A stretch of DNA of 64,000 bases, from positions 2,182,324 through 2,246,323 of the forward strand of contig NZ_ALVU02000001.1 of assembly GCF_000332075.2 (NCBI RefSeq), written 5' to 3'. Source of the DNA: Synechocystis sp. PCC 7509. Its GTDB lineage: Bacteria > Cyanobacteriota > Cyanobacteriia > Cyanobacteriales > Chroococcidiopsidaceae. Positions 43,870 through 53,587 of this stretch are shown here, piece by piece. The position numbers and the translations under genes were made by a program. Numbering within the stretch: position 1 is the stretch's first letter; every line of letters starts with the position of its first letter. Below the pieces are notes generated by a model, which saw nothing but the letters and a program-made list of their open reading frames with translations, was not told where the DNA came from and searched no databases.

Positions 43870-44600
43870 ATTTCGCGTTTGGGAATAACTATATAACCCG
43901 TTGCGCGATCGCCCAATACTATATTTTTTTCCTCTCCCCAGTACCACCAATAAGCGCCCACATAAGCGCAAACTATACTATCTAACTTGTCTTCCAATGC
44001 TTTTAAAGCTTTTCCAGTAGTGGGGATTTCAGCAAACAGCACTGGATGAGAATTGAGATTGAGGGCGGGTGTAAAGGTGGGTAAAACTTCTACGATATAT
44101 TTATACAGTTTAATTAGTTCTAAGCGACGCTCTAACAAGCGTCCTTTTTTGTACTTAAGGATCAAAGGTAAATTAAATAATTCTACGATCGCCGGATGGG
44201 GGAATACTTCAATTTGATATTTACCCAGTTTTTGGGGTGTAATTTCTGGCGCGTGGACAAAACCTCGATGTTCTAACTCTACGCCGAAGTTTACAGTGCG
44301 ATCGGCAAAAGCAAGACCAAGATTAGCAGGATAACAACCCGCATGGTAACGTCCAAAATATTTGTGGGTAAGTTTATCAGGTAAGCGTGATCCTGTAAGG
44401 TTGGGAATAATTGTCGGCGCATCTACCGCCGCGATCGCATTATCTTGTGGTTGAACCCAATTATCTAACCAAGAAAGTACATCGGCGATTTCTTCAATCC
44501 GATCTAAATTTAATAGATGCAACTGTTCGTTTACTAATTCCAAACAACATAGTCCGCTTGGTTGCGATTTCCAACCTAGATCAATACCAATAAATTTCAA
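43866..44600 (-). CDS. DUF429 domain protein
   Basis: The 244-residue protein starts MKFIGIDLGWKSQPSGLCCLEL, an RNase-H-like first strand with the nucleophile-type Asp, then has AAVDAPTIIPNLTGSRLPDKL and the later EVFPHPAIVELFNLP. These are the DUF429 marks. The family is predicted to be nuclease-like, and its substrate is not known. It overlaps the 3' end of the GHL10 gene by four bases, convergently. Confidence 0.85.
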   Translation of the reverse strand: MKFIGIDLGWKSQPSGLCCLELVNEQLHLLNLDRIEEIADVLSWLDNWVQPQDNAIAAVDAPTIIPNLTGSRLPDKLTHKYFGRYHAGCYPANLGLAFADRTVNFGVELEHRGFVHAPEITPQKLGKYQIEVFPHPAIVELFNLPLILKYKKGRLLERRLELIKLYKYIVEVLPTFTPALNLNSHPVLFAEIPTTGKALKALEDKLDSIVCAYVGAYWWYWGEEKNIVLGDRATGYIVIPKREI

Positions 44601-44846
44601 TCGCTTTAAAAATCCCGCAAAAACTTGACCAAAATTTGCCCTAGGCTTGCTAACACATTTTTAGACTATGATAGTTTACCTAGTGCGATCGCCTTTAATA
44701 TTTATCTATGTTTCCCATAGCCGAATGCAATCAAAAGAACTTTTTTCATGAGCTAGTAATCAGTAAAATAAAAGCCGATATATGAAATGTAGATGCACGT
44801 CTGGGGTCTAAAACTATTTGACTCAATACGCCAACGGTCTATTTAT
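44601..44846. other. Intergenic region, nothing recognised
   Basis: Between the DUF429 start and the ELWxxDGT-type stop there are one HIP1 site and AT-rich sequence. I found no coding frame, hairpin or RNA-like fold. Confidence 0.35.
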
Positions 44847-45656
44847 TTAATCAAAAGTGACCTGAACAGTCCCAGCAGCCGTACCATTACTTTTCCACAG
44901 GTTTGTAGAGGAAGAGAAGCTTCTCCTAGCAGTAAAGTACAATATGCCATTAACATTTGCTAAGTCCTCCGGATTAGAACCGTAATTTCCAGGGAAAATG
45001 TCTTTAACTAGAACAGTCCCGGCAACCGTACCATTACTTTTCCACAGTTCTTTACCATGAAGGACGCTCTCAGCACTAAAGTACAGTATGTTATTGACAC
45101 TGACCAAGTTACTTGGTCTAGAACCATCAACCCCAAGATTAATATCTTTAAGTTGAATAGTGCCAAGTCTTGTACCGTCACTCTTCCAAAGCTCATTGCC
45201 GTAAGCAGCACTATAAGCCGTGAAATACAGTATGTTATTGATGACGACTATATTGGATATAGAAGAATTGACAGATCCTCTATTAATGTCTCTGACCATC
45301 ACTGTACTAGCCGCCGTCCCATTACTCTTCCACAACTCATAGCCTCCGATAGGATTGTAGGCAATAAAATATAACGTGCCATTGACAACCATTAGGTTAG
45401 ATATGTCAGAACTACTACTTCCAGGATTGATATCTTTGACCAAGACTGTGCCATTAGTTGTGCCATTACTTTTCCACAATTCATGCCCTGTAGCCGAGGT
45501 ATAGGCAACAAAGTATGCAGTGCGATTGAAGTTTATGATGTTGGATATGTTGGACTGGGCATTGGTGGGTTCTTGCATGAATATTCCAGAGGTTAATCCA
45601 AAAAGGGCAAGTCCCGAACACAGCTTTGTAAGCAGCTTAATTCCTGGCAATTTCAT
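44847..45656 (-). CDS. ELWxxDGT-type repeat protein, secreted
   Basis: This encodes 269 residues. A signal peptide (about 1-33; KLLTKLCSGLALFGLTSGIFM) is followed by six copies of a roughly 40-residue repeat with the core ELWKSNGT..GTV.VKDI.PG....SNL..VNG.LYF.A. This is the ELWxxDGT repeat, which forms beta-propeller-like surface proteins. No catalytic domain is attached. Copies are close to each other at the DNA level, so recombination within the gene is likely. It is divergent from the glycerate kinase side by about 200 bases. Confidence 0.88.
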   Translation of the reverse strand: MKLPGIKLLTKLCSGLALFGLTSGIFMQEPTNAQSNISNIINFNRTAYFVAYTSATGHELWKSNGTTNGTVLVKDINPGSSSSDISNLMVVNGTLYFIAYNPIGGYELWKSNGTAASTVMVRDINRGSVNSSISNIVVINNILYFTAYSAAYGNELWKSDGTRLGTIQLKDINLGVDGSRPSNLVSVNNILYFSAESVLHGKELWKSNGTVAGTVLVKDIFPGNYGSNPEDLANVNGILYFTARRSFSSSTNLWKSNGTAAGTVQVTFD

Positions 45657-45864
45657 AAGTCTCCTATGATTACGGGCAAATTTACAGTAGCAATGTCACA
45701 ATATATACCACTGATTAAATTAATATCAAAATTTTCAGAAATTGTACAGAAAGCTTTTCTTAAGTTTTTAAATACCAATATCTGTGAGCATTGCCTGTGG
45801 AAAGTTTCAAAAAGCTATAATGACGAAATCTTGACAAGAATCCGCACCAAGCTTTAGATTTCTA

Positions 45865-46845
45865 ATGGATTTGTGGCTTGAACAAATTTTGACAAATAGC
45901 CGATCGCTATTGTTCGATGCAGCATGGGCGAAAGCTTTTGGCATTACACCAGAAACTGGAGAATATGCGCCTATTTTCCGCTTTATTTACCCTGTTTGCA
46001 GCCAATTTAATCAACAAACTCTAAAGCTTCCAGAAGATAAGTTTGCAACCAATCTATGGACTTGGTGGCTACCTTTGGCAATGCTCATAGCTGAGTATCG
46101 AACTAGGCAATCAAAGCCATTAATTCAAGGCATTTTAGCCGCTCAAGGAACGGGCAAATCTACCTTAGCTGCAATTTTAAAATTGATTCTGGGCGAGATG
46201 GGTTATCGGACGATTTGCTTATCTTTGGATGACTTGTATAAAACCTATCGCGATCGCCTAATTTTACAACAGCAAGACCCGCGTTTAGTTTGGCGTGGCC
46301 CTCCCGGTACTCACGATTTAGATTTGGGCTTAAAGGTCTTGGAGGCACTGCATCAAGTCAATTCTGACGCAATTATTCAACTTCCCCGTTTCGATAAATC
46401 TGCCTTTAACGGTGCAGGAGATCGAGGGAATTCTGAAGCAATTACTAGAGCAGATATTATCTTGTTTGAGGGTTGGTTTGTAGGGGTTCGACTTATCGAT
46501 CCAGTAGTTTTTGACACCGCACCACCGCCAATTGTTACCGATAGCGATCGCCAATTTGCCCGTGATATGAATGCCAAATTGCAGGATTATTTACCTTTAT
46601 GGGAACAAATAGACAGGTTAATTTTGCTATATCCGCTCGATTACCGTTGGAGTTTAGGCTGGCGACAACAAGCCGAACATCAAGCTATTGCTCTTGGTAA
46701 GAAAGGGATGAGTGACGAAGAACTTGAGCAATTTGTCAATTACTTTTGGCGCAGTCTGCACCCAGAGTTATTTATTAAACCTTCTATTTGGGTAGACGTG
46801 GTAATTGAAATCAATAGCGATCGCTCTTGGGGGAGAATTTATTAG
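45865..46845 (+). CDS. glyK: D-glycerate 3-kinase, plant type
   Basis: The 326-residue length fits the plant/cyanobacterial glycerate kinase. Walker A GTGKSTLAAILK, then YRTICLSLDDLYKTYRDR, GPPGTHDLDLG, PRFDKSAFNGAGDR and LFEGWFVGVR are all in place. The enzyme phosphorylates glycerate to 3-phosphoglycerate, the last step of photorespiratory glycolate recycling. Four bases overlap the stop of a convergent HNH gene. The product is cytoplasmic. The gcvT in this window belongs to the same pathway but is not linked. Confidence 0.93.
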   Translation: MDLWLEQILTNSRSLLFDAAWAKAFGITPETGEYAPIFRFIYPVCSQFNQQTLKLPEDKFATNLWTWWLPLAMLIAEYRTRQSKPLIQGILAAQGTGKSTLAAILKLILGEMGYRTICLSLDDLYKTYRDRLILQQQDPRLVWRGPPGTHDLDLGLKVLEALHQVNSDAIIQLPRFDKSAFNGAGDRGNSEAITRADIILFEGWFVGVRLIDPVVFDTAPPPIVTDSDRQFARDMNAKLQDYLPLWEQIDRLILLYPLDYRWSLGWRQQAEHQAIALGKKGMSDEELEQFVNYFWRSLHPELFIKPSIWVDVVIEINSDRSWGRIY

Positions 46846-47162
46846 CCAAATCCTTTGGCGCACTTAGATACAATAGTCAAATTTACATCACTTCTAGACA
46901 AAATCTTTTGCAGCCGTTTCTGGCAATAAAAAGGTAGCTTGGCAATGTACCAGTCTGTTAGATGCTTAGAGCCTTTGCTTTTATTACATCTTGCACAGGC
47001 TGGTACTAAATTTTGCCGCGACTTTATCCCGCCTTTTGACTCCGCTAATACATGATCTAAAGTAAGTTTTTGAGACTTAACACCACAATAGGCACAGCAA
47101 AGCGCAAACTCTAATTTTATTTGAGCTTTGAGATTTTTAGACTTGGCGGAAGTAGACTGCAT
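46842..47162 (-). CDS. HNH endonuclease, small
   Basis: The 106-residue protein has CAYCGVKSQKLTLDHVLAESKGG, then RQNLVPACARCNKSKGSK, a complete HNH motif with zinc-binding cysteines. The N-terminus is basic (QSTSAKSKNLKAQIKLEF). It is six bases downstream of the 74-residue gene and convergent with glyK. No restriction or phage gene is nearby, so its role is undefined. Confidence 0.87.
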   Translation of the reverse strand: MQSTSAKSKNLKAQIKLEFALCCAYCGVKSQKLTLDHVLAESKGGIKSRQNLVPACARCNKSKGSKHLTDWYIAKLPFYCQKRLQKILSRSDVNLTIVSKCAKGFG

Positions 47163-47168
47163 AGGAGA

Positions 47169-47393
47169 TTAAAGGGATGCAAACTGGGCTGCAAAACCTT
47201 CTAAACTTTGACATTCATCAGTAAAAACCTCCGCATCAGCAACATCTTCAATTTTGTATTCCATCGTGCGATCGCCCTGGGGTGTTTTTTTGGAAGAAAG
47301 GCAAGTACCTTGATACTTATCTACCAGAGTGAGAAAGGCTGCACTCCATTGTTTCCAGGCATCCGTTGAACAGTTTATAGTTACCAGCCACAT
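47169..47393 (-). CDS. Hypothetical protein, 74 residues
   Basis: I do not recognise it. The sequence WLVTINCSTDAWKQWSAAFLTLVDKYQGTCLSSKKTP, then an acidic EDVADAEVFTDECQSLEGF tail, suggests a small alpha/beta soluble protein. It sits between msrB (3 bases upstream) and an HNH gene (6 bases downstream) on the same strand, so the three are probably one transcript. Confidence 0.55.
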   Translation of the reverse strand: MWLVTINCSTDAWKQWSAAFLTLVDKYQGTCLSSKKTPQGDRTMEYKIEDVADAEVFTDECQSLEGFAAQFASL

Positions 47394-47396
47394 ATA

Positions 47397-47804
47397 TTAG
47401 TCGGCGATAAACTTAAGTGAAACACCATTCATGCAATAGCGATCGCCTGTAGGTTGTGGCCCATCATTAAATACATGACCCAAATGCCCACCACAGCGAG
47501 AGCAATGAACTTCTGTCCGGGTCATAAATAAAGCTTTATCTACCGTTGTACCTACCGCACCTTCAATCGGGGCAAAAAAGCTCGGCCAGCCAGTACGGCT
47601 ATTAAACTTAGTTTCGGAGGTAAATAATGGCTGTCCACAGCCAGCACAAGCATAAGTTCCCTCACCATATTGCTTATCAAGTTCGCTAGTATGAGCGCGT
47701 TCTGTGCCATGTTTGCGCAACACTTTAAATTGTTCTGGGGTTAAATCTTTTTGCCATTCTGTTTCTGGCTTAGTAATCTCAAACTCGTTGTTTGCAACGG
47801 ACAT
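47397..47804 (-). CDS. msrB: Peptide-methionine (R)-S-oxide reductase MsrB
   Basis: This encodes 135 residues. It has two CxxC zinc sites (CAGC, CSRC) and the catalytic [33 protein letters not shown] and [10 protein letters not shown] complete the family pattern. It repairs R-methionine sulfoxide in proteins with thioredoxin. The length is normal and the start at 47804 is the only good one. It is the first of three closely spaced minus-strand genes. Confidence 0.95.
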   Translation of the reverse strand: MSVANNEFEITKPETEWQKDLTPEQFKVLRKHGTERAHTSELDKQYGEGTYACAGCGQPLFTSETKFNSRTGWPSFFAPIEGAVGTTVDKALFMTRTEVHCSRCGGHLGHVFNDGPQPTGDRYCMNGVSLKFIAD

Positions 47805-47845
47805 AGTGTCTAACTTCCAATGATTAACTGTAACGCCCTTTTATT

Positions 47846-48715
47846 TTACCGTTTCCCGATCGTGCTTTTATCTGCAACTAAAGCATCTAATTCCCCTTGC
47901 ATCTGCGTACAAACTTTTTCATAACAAGTATCCACATAATCGCGGTCAAGAGCCGCCGCCCGACCATAACGCTCAAACTCAATAGGCGCACAAATCCTTG
48001 TATGGATTGGAACAGGGAGGGGAATGTTGGGTAATGGGCCAATTGCCAAACCCCAAGGCAATCCTAAATAAATTGGAAATACCATCGGGTCGAAGCCAAA
48101 GGGCCAAGGCATACCCCAATCGTGGAGTTGGCGCAGTTCTTTGTAAAAGTCCGCTAAAACAATTAGAGTATCGTGAGCGCCATGAGAAATTGCCGGGATA
48201 ATCGGCACTTTTTCTCGCAAGGCTAATTTAATAAATCCTTTACGTCCAGCAAAGTGAATGCGATCGCGTTCTTTATGCAATCGCCATAAATCTTGCGCTC
48301 CTCCAGGATAAACCAAAACCGCCGCCCCTTGTCTTAGCGCCGCTCTAGCCATTTTTGGGTGCGCCATCACTGCCCCAAATTTAACCGTTAACTGAGAATA
48401 TATAGGTAGCATCCACACATTCGGGTGCATTAACCCGTAGACGGGGCGATGTGCGCCAAAATGACGAAACCAGTCCACCATAAACATCAGCGTATCTGGA
48501 GCTAGTAAACCGCCGTTATGAGAGCCAACAATTAGCATACTGCCATCGGTGGGCAAGTGCTGCCAGCCATCGGTTGTGACTCTAAAATAGTGACGGTGCA
48601 GCCATTCCCCCACTGGTAAGAGCGATTCAATGACCGCCGGATCTCGTTCATCCAAAGACCAACCATCGAAACGATTAGAGTTGAATAGTGCGATCGCATC
48701 CAAATAAGTAAACAA
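47846..48715 (-). CDS. Lysophospholipid acyltransferase family protein
   Basis: This encodes 289 residues. The pattern LHRHYFRVTTDGWQHLP, MLIVGSHNGGLLAPDTLMFM (the acyltransferase His/Asp motif), VLVYPGGAQDLWR and IPAISHGAHDTL matches the PlsC-like/DGAT-like group that cyanobacteria use for neutral lipids or plastoquinol acylation. A weak hydrophobic segment suggests membrane association. The acyl acceptor is not determinable. It lies 41 bases upstream of msrB, on the same strand. Confidence 0.85.
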   Translation of the reverse strand: MFTYLDAIALFNSNRFDGWSLDERDPAVIESLLPVGEWLHRHYFRVTTDGWQHLPTDGSMLIVGSHNGGLLAPDTLMFMVDWFRHFGAHRPVYGLMHPNVWMLPIYSQLTVKFGAVMAHPKMARAALRQGAAVLVYPGGAQDLWRLHKERDRIHFAGRKGFIKLALREKVPIIPAISHGAHDTLIVLADFYKELRQLHDWGMPWPFGFDPMVFPIYLGLPWGLAIGPLPNIPLPVPIHTRICAPIEFERYGRAAALDRDYVDTCYEKVCTQMQGELDALVADKSTIGKR

Positions 48716-48836
48716 TTAGTCCAAACTCCTCTAAAATTTTGTCTGACGATAAAAACATTTTTACTCAAGTCTGACATCATCCACTAAAAACAAATACTTC
48801 GCAGTTTCTAAACTTACTAATTTTGGAGATTGATTA

Positions 48837-49337
48837 ATGTCATCATCGATTTATTTAGCGGCTCCCCTGTTTACCCAAGCTGAGATCGCCTTTAACCAAA
48901 GCTTGGCTGACCAATTAAAAGCGGCGGGTTATAAGGTTTATTTGCCACAACAGGAATGTGCGGGAACGACCGATCCCGTTGAGTTATTTAATATTTGTAT
49001 TCAAGGTTTAGATAACGCCAGTATGGTGCTAGTAATTTTAGATGGCACTGACGCAGATTCTGGTAGTTGTTTTGAAGTTGGCTATGCTTTTGCTAAAAAT
49101 ATCCCCATTGTGGGTTTGCGGACGGATTTTAGGGGTAGTGGCGAACATATGGGAGTAAACTTAATGCTTTCCAATAGTTGCCAGCACTTGCTTTTGACGA
49201 CCTCTAATATAGATTCTTCCCCGGCTAAAGTTACTTACCTGAAAATGGGCGAAAACTTTTTCCCAACGCTTCAAGAAGTTTTATCTAAAATACCTGTGGC
49301 GCAGACTGCCCTTATTGACCAAGATTTTGAAATATAA
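48837..49337 (+). CDS. Nucleoside 2-deoxyribosyltransferase
   Basis: The 166-residue protein has SIYLAAPLFTQAEIAFNQSLADQLKAAGYKVYLPQQE, the catalytic-Glu helix SGSCFEVGYAFAKNIPIVGLRTDFR and a final MLSNS segment. It exchanges bases on 2'-deoxynucleosides in purine/pyrimidine salvage. A GGAG site precedes the ATG. It is divergent from the acyltransferase by about 120 bases. A tiny lysine-rich frame begins 80 bases after its stop. Confidence 0.9.
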   Translation: MSSSIYLAAPLFTQAEIAFNQSLADQLKAAGYKVYLPQQECAGTTDPVELFNICIQGLDNASMVLVILDGTDADSGSCFEVGYAFAKNIPIVGLRTDFRGSGEHMGVNLMLSNSCQHLLLTTSNIDSSPAKVTYLKMGENFFPTLQEVLSKIPVAQTALIDQDFEI

Positions 49338-49417
49338 TTAGCGACGCTATATAGTTTTATCCCCCGATTAATGAAAGTTCGTGCCAAGATGAAGGTAACC
49401 TCTATTAGGGAATCGTT

Positions 49418-49531
49418 ATGTCTAAAGAGCAGAAAGGCAATAAAGAAACCAAAAAGCCAAAAGCACAGTCTGAAGATTCTAAAAAGCAAAAGAAAGACCC
49501 TAAAAGACATGATGGCTTAGGAGGCAAGTAG
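49418..49531 (+). CDS. Very small lysine-rich protein, 37 residues
   Basis: ATG at 49418 to TAG at 49529-49531 encodes SKEQKGNKETKKPKAQSEDS and a Lys-rich remainder ending HDGLGGK, with twelve Lys. AGGG lies 8 bases upstream, and a terminator-like stem-loop follows at 49590. Similar short Lys-rich proteins exist in bacteria with no known role; RNA or ribosome binding is speculative. Composition alone makes it look like a real gene. Confidence 0.5.
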   Translation: MSKEQKGNKETKKPKAQSEDSKKQKKDPKRHDGLGGK

Positions 49532-49589
49532 CCATTAGGGTTTTTACAGATATTGGGTTTGATTTAGCTAAATAAATAGTTTGATTAGC

Positions 49590-49615
49590 CCGCCTGGGGC
49601 TTTAATCCTAGGCGG
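49590..49615. terminator. Stem-loop terminator between convergent genes
   Basis: CCGCCT at 49590-49595 pairs with AGGCGG at 49610-49615, and TTTGTACT follows on the plus strand. It lies between the tiny lysine-rich gene and the convergent selO gene, so it may serve both directions. Confidence 0.5.
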
Positions 49616-49625
49616 TTTGTACTAC

Positions 49626-51032
49626 TTACTCTCCTTTTTGCAATCCCTTAACTAATTCATTAAAAGGTTGCCAGTTATCTTCTGTTGCTATAGACTCCCA
49701 TACTGATTCTATAATGGGTCTTAATGGCACGATTTTAGGATTATTTTGCTGTAATTGTTGGGCTACTTTTTCCATCTCATCAATAGGTAAATTTGATAAG
49801 CCTTGCTGATATAAGTTTTGCCATTTTGATAAAAGTTCTGCTGGAAGTTCTCCAAAGTTAAATATTAAATCTGCTTTGTCTCTCCATTTAGGTGTAAACC
49901 TTTCTCTCAATTGGGTAAAAAAGTCGTGATAACCAATTTGAGTATCTTTTAACAGTTGAATTGTTACTTCTAATAGATCCTCTGATTGAGGAAAATCTGG
50001 ATTTGTAAAACCCAACTTTTTCAACATCAAATGTTTATATTCAAGCTGATAATATTCATAGAATTTTGCTAGTCCTTCCGCCATAGCTTCGACATCAATA
50101 ACGGCGGCTAAAGGCTGCTGCAATGCTTTCAAATTTGTGCAACATACATCTGGCTGATTGCCGTAACTATAACGCCTGTAATGGTCAAAATAAGCGGCGG
50201 TAAATTCTAAATCGTAGCTAGGAATAAAAGCATAAGGGCCATAGTCAAAACTTTCACCCGTAATTGACATATTATCGGTGTTTAGTACCCCATGACAAAA
50301 TCCTGCTGCCATCCATTGCGCGGCTAATTTGGCTACTCTAGCGACTAATTGGGCGTAAAAAAGTATGTATTGGTCGGGTTTGTTGTGAATATCTGGATAA
50401 TAATATTCAATTACATGATCTAATAGCTTTTGCGTCAAATCTGGGCGATTGAGATGATGAAGTCGCTCAAAAGTACCGAAACGAATATGCGACCTGCTAA
50501 ATCTTACCATTACTGACGATCGCGTTGGTGAAGGTTCATCTCCTCGCCATAGTTGTTCGCCCGTCTCCACTAAACTAAAAGTGCGAGAAGTATACACCCC
50601 TGTTTGATGTAATGCTTCGGTTGCTAAGACTTCGCGTACACCGCCTTTGAGCGTAAGTCTACCATCACCGCCGCGAGAATAAGGAGTTTTACCCGATCCT
50701 TTAGTCCCAAAATCGTACAATTCCCCGTCAGTACCGCGTACTTGTCCAAAAAGAAAGCCTCTACCATCGCCCAAATCGGGGTTGTAGTAGCCAAATTGAT
50801 AACCATGATAGCGTAAGGCAAGTAAAGGCTGGCGTTGAAACTTACCAAAAGCCTCAATAAAATCTCTATCGGTTATGTTTTGAGCTTCTAATCCCAAAGT
50901 TGGTAATACTAAGTCATTGCGAAAACGTAAAATTTGTTCGGGAAATTGCGCCGCTTGAACTATATCGTAGTATTCACCGCCCAAGGATTCAATGGTGGGT
51001 TCGTAATTGATACTAAGCAGGGGATTTGTCAT
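49626..51032 (-). CDS. selO: Protein adenylyltransferase SelO
   Basis: The 468-residue length is normal for SelO/YdiU. The kinase-like fold shows [38 protein letters not shown], then [43 protein letters not shown] with the metal-binding Asn and Asp. SelO AMPylates redox proteins using an inverted ATP orientation. The protein has no transmembrane segment. It is followed by the convergent terminator and is preceded upstream by a repeat at 51084-51112. Confidence 0.93.
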   Translation of the reverse strand: MTNPLLSINYEPTIESLGGEYYDIVQAAQFPEQILRFRNDLVLPTLGLEAQNITDRDFIEAFGKFQRQPLLALRYHGYQFGYYNPDLGDGRGFLFGQVRGTDGELYDFGTKGSGKTPYSRGGDGRLTLKGGVREVLATEALHQTGVYTSRTFSLVETGEQLWRGDEPSPTRSSVMVRFSRSHIRFGTFERLHHLNRPDLTQKLLDHVIEYYYPDIHNKPDQYILFYAQLVARVAKLAAQWMAAGFCHGVLNTDNMSITGESFDYGPYAFIPSYDLEFTAAYFDHYRRYSYGNQPDVCCTNLKALQQPLAAVIDVEAMAEGLAKFYEYYQLEYKHLMLKKLGFTNPDFPQSEDLLEVTIQLLKDTQIGYHDFFTQLRERFTPKWRDKADLIFNFGELPAELLSKWQNLYQQGLSNLPIDEMEKVAQQLQQNNPKIVPLRPIIESVWESIATEDNWQPFNELVKGLQKGE

Positions 51033-51083
51033 GTTGATGTCTGCGCTACTACTTTCTTTTAGCTCAAAACTAGAGGCTTAGTG

Positions 51084-51128
51084 ATTGGTCACTGGAAATT
51101 GTCACCCATTACCCATTATCCATTACCC
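51084..51128. repeat. Interspersed repeat with CCCATTA heptamers
   Basis: Positions 51084-51112 match 22117-22145 with three differences. The copy continues with tandem ACCCATT / ATCCATT heptamers to about 51128, immediately after the end of the relA/spoT gene. Confidence 0.7.
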
Positions 51129-51133
51129 ATTTA

Positions 51134-53383
51134 TTAGTCTTCAATTTGACCAACGCGACGAATATTGAGAATATCGCTCATTTTTTTGATTTGGACAAAT
51201 ACTTGTTCTAATTGATGACGATCGCGTATTTCCAAACCCAAGTCAATAATAGCCGGTTGTCCGTTAGTGGTTTTAACGTTAGCATTTCGTACATTGATAC
51301 TGTAATCGCTGAGGCGAGATAAAATGTCTTTGAGTACGCCTACCCGGTCAATGGCTTCTATTTGTACGTCAATGGGGTAGGTTTGGGGACGACCTTTGTT
51401 TGAGTCTATAGGATTCCAGTTTACCGGAATTAAGCGATCGCCTTCCACAGTTTCAACATTTTGACACCCTTGGCGATGAATAGAAATCCCGCGATTGCTG
51501 CGCGTCACTACACCAATAATTGCTTCTCCAGGAATTGGACTACAACAACCCGCCAAGTGATACAACAATCCCTCTACCCCCGCAATGGGCGATTCGCTGG
51601 CTTTTTTGGTCGGTAAAGTAGTTCGGGGCGCAGTTGTTGGTAAAGTAATAACTTCTGTATTATCAACGCTTTGCTGGGTTTTAAATACTTCTCGCCAGCG
51701 ATTGAGTACCAAGTTTAAAGTTACTTCTCCGTAACCCACCGCCGCTAATAAGTCTTCTACACTGTGATAGTTACACTTTAGGGCTACTTGCTCCATTGGC
51801 GCAGATTTTAGCAAAGATTCAAAGCCAGTTTTGCCTAGTTCTTTTTCTAACATATCTCTACCACGAGTGATATTTTCGTCGCGGTGCGATCGCTTGTACC
51901 ATTGTCTAATTCGATTTTTTGCTGCCGATGTGCGCGCAAAATTCAACCAATCTAAGCTGGGATGGCTGTTTTTATGGGTCAGAATTTCGACAATATCGCC
52001 ATTTTTAAGTCGTGTATCTAGCGTTACCATCCGTCCATTTATCCGCGCACCACAACAGCGATTTCCTACTTCTGTATGAATTCGATAGGCAAAATCTACC
52101 GTAGTTGCACCCGGATTCAAAGCAATTACATCGCCTTTAGGCGTAAACACATAAACATCGTCTTCAAACAAATTATCTTTGACGCTTTCCAAATATTCCT
52201 GCGCGTCTTTAAGATCGTTTTGTCCTTCTACTAACTGTCTTAGCCAGGTAAACTTTTCTTCCCCTGGGGCTATTTGCGTATAGTTGCTACCTTTTTCTTT
52301 ATACTTCCAGTGTGCCGCAATTCCATACTCGGCGATATGGTGCATTTCTACCGTGCGAATTTGCAATTCTACGGGTCGCCCAGTGAAGCCTACCACCGCC
52401 GTATGCAACGATTGATAGTGATTTGGCTTCGGTAAGCCGATATAGTCCTTAAACCGCCCTGGAATCGGTTTAAATTCGTCATGAACTATAGCTAAAGCTC
52501 TGTAACATTCTTCATTAGTTTGAACCACAATCCGAATGGCGGCTAAATCGTAAATTTCCCTAAATTCTTTCTGTTGGCGCTGCATCTTTTGATAAATGCC
52601 ATAAAGATGCTTAGGACGACCGCTAATATCAGTGTATTTAATTCCTGCTTGGTCTAGCCTAGCTTTTAATACTTCGGTAACTCTCGCAAGTCTAGCTTCT
52701 CGGTCGCCGCGTTTTTCGGCAACTAAGTCTTGCATTTGACGATAAGCTTCGGCTTCTAGGTATTTAAACGCCAAATCCTCCAATTCCCATTTAAACCGCC
52801 CAATTCCCAACCGATGAGCTAGAGGAGCAAAAATATCGCGGGTTTCAGTGGCAATACGGCGGCGCTTTTCGTCGGCTAAGTGTTCTAAAGTTCGCATATT
52901 GTGCAAGCGATCGGCAAGCTTGACTACAATTACCCGTATATCTTGCACCATTGCCAAAAACATTCGGCGGATGTTTTCTGCTTGACTTTCCGTCTTGCTA
53001 GAAAAATTAAACTTAGATAACTTAGTAACACCTTCTACTAATTGCCGGACTTCTGGATTAAATATTTGTTCTATTTGTTCAATTGTGATATCTGTATCTT
53101 CTACTACATCGTGGAGGAATCCCGCCGCAATCATTGCGCCATTACCGCCTAAATCGCGCAATAAACCCGCTACGGCTACCGGATGACAGATATAAGATTC
53201 GCCGGATTTGCGATATTGTCCTGCGTGGAGTTTATAGGCAAACTCAAAAGCACGACAGATGATCCCCGCGTCGCTAGAATCGTTATCTGATGATGTAATC
53301 AAACACTTATGTAGCCATTCAGGAAGATCGCAATCAAAGGAGGCAGTAGGAGCAACAACAACATTCATAGGATCGGGCTGCAA
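51134..53383 (-). CDS. spoT: Bifunctional (p)ppGpp synthetase/hydrolase
   Basis: This encodes 749 residues in the Rel/SpoT order. The hydrolase region has the HD motif (AGFLHDVVEDTDI). The synthetase region has RPKHLYGIYQKMQRQ, DLAAIRIVV, GRFKDYIGLPKPNHYQSLHTAV and ELQIRTVEMH. TGS (VYVFTPKGDVIALNPGATTVDFAYRIH) and ACT (YPIDVQIEAIDRVGVLKDILSRL) follow. It makes and degrades the alarmone in the stringent response to nutrient or light stress. Both catalytic sites look intact. It is divergent from the patD-like gene. Confidence 0.96.
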   Translation of the reverse strand: MQPDPMNVVVAPTASFDCDLPEWLHKCLITSSDNDSSDAGIICRAFEFAYKLHAGQYRKSGESYICHPVAVAGLLRDLGGNGAMIAAGFLHDVVEDTDITIEQIEQIFNPEVRQLVEGVTKLSKFNFSSKTESQAENIRRMFLAMVQDIRVIVVKLADRLHNMRTLEHLADEKRRRIATETRDIFAPLAHRLGIGRFKWELEDLAFKYLEAEAYRQMQDLVAEKRGDREARLARVTEVLKARLDQAGIKYTDISGRPKHLYGIYQKMQRQQKEFREIYDLAAIRIVVQTNEECYRALAIVHDEFKPIPGRFKDYIGLPKPNHYQSLHTAVVGFTGRPVELQIRTVEMHHIAEYGIAAHWKYKEKGSNYTQIAPGEEKFTWLRQLVEGQNDLKDAQEYLESVKDNLFEDDVYVFTPKGDVIALNPGATTVDFAYRIHTEVGNRCCGARINGRMVTLDTRLKNGDIVEILTHKNSHPSLDWLNFARTSAAKNRIRQWYKRSHRDENITRGRDMLEKELGKTGFESLLKSAPMEQVALKCNYHSVEDLLAAVGYGEVTLNLVLNRWREVFKTQQSVDNTEVITLPTTAPRTTLPTKKASESPIAGVEGLLYHLAGCCSPIPGEAIIGVVTRSNRGISIHRQGCQNVETVEGDRLIPVNWNPIDSNKGRPQTYPIDVQIEAIDRVGVLKDILSRLSDYSINVRNANVKTTNGQPAIIDLGLEIRDRHQLEQVFVQIKKMSDILNIRRVGQIED

Positions 53384-53587
53384 TTAACTATTATTAGGTA
53401 GAACTATTAGGAAATGCGATCGCAATTATTGAGCGACTAAGAAAAAAAATATTAGGTTTGTTAATATTAGCGCCAATTGTGCCAAAACATAGTCAGCGCA
53501 AGTAGAAAAAATATTTGGATCGAAGTAGCAATAGTTTGCTAAACATCTCCAATTCATTTGTAGGGCAAAATTCTTTATATTAATTCT

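Noticed and set aside
45666-45857. 63-residue plus-strand frame before glyK
   Set aside because: No ribosome site, no recognisable pattern, and the composition looks non-coding; kept out of the list.
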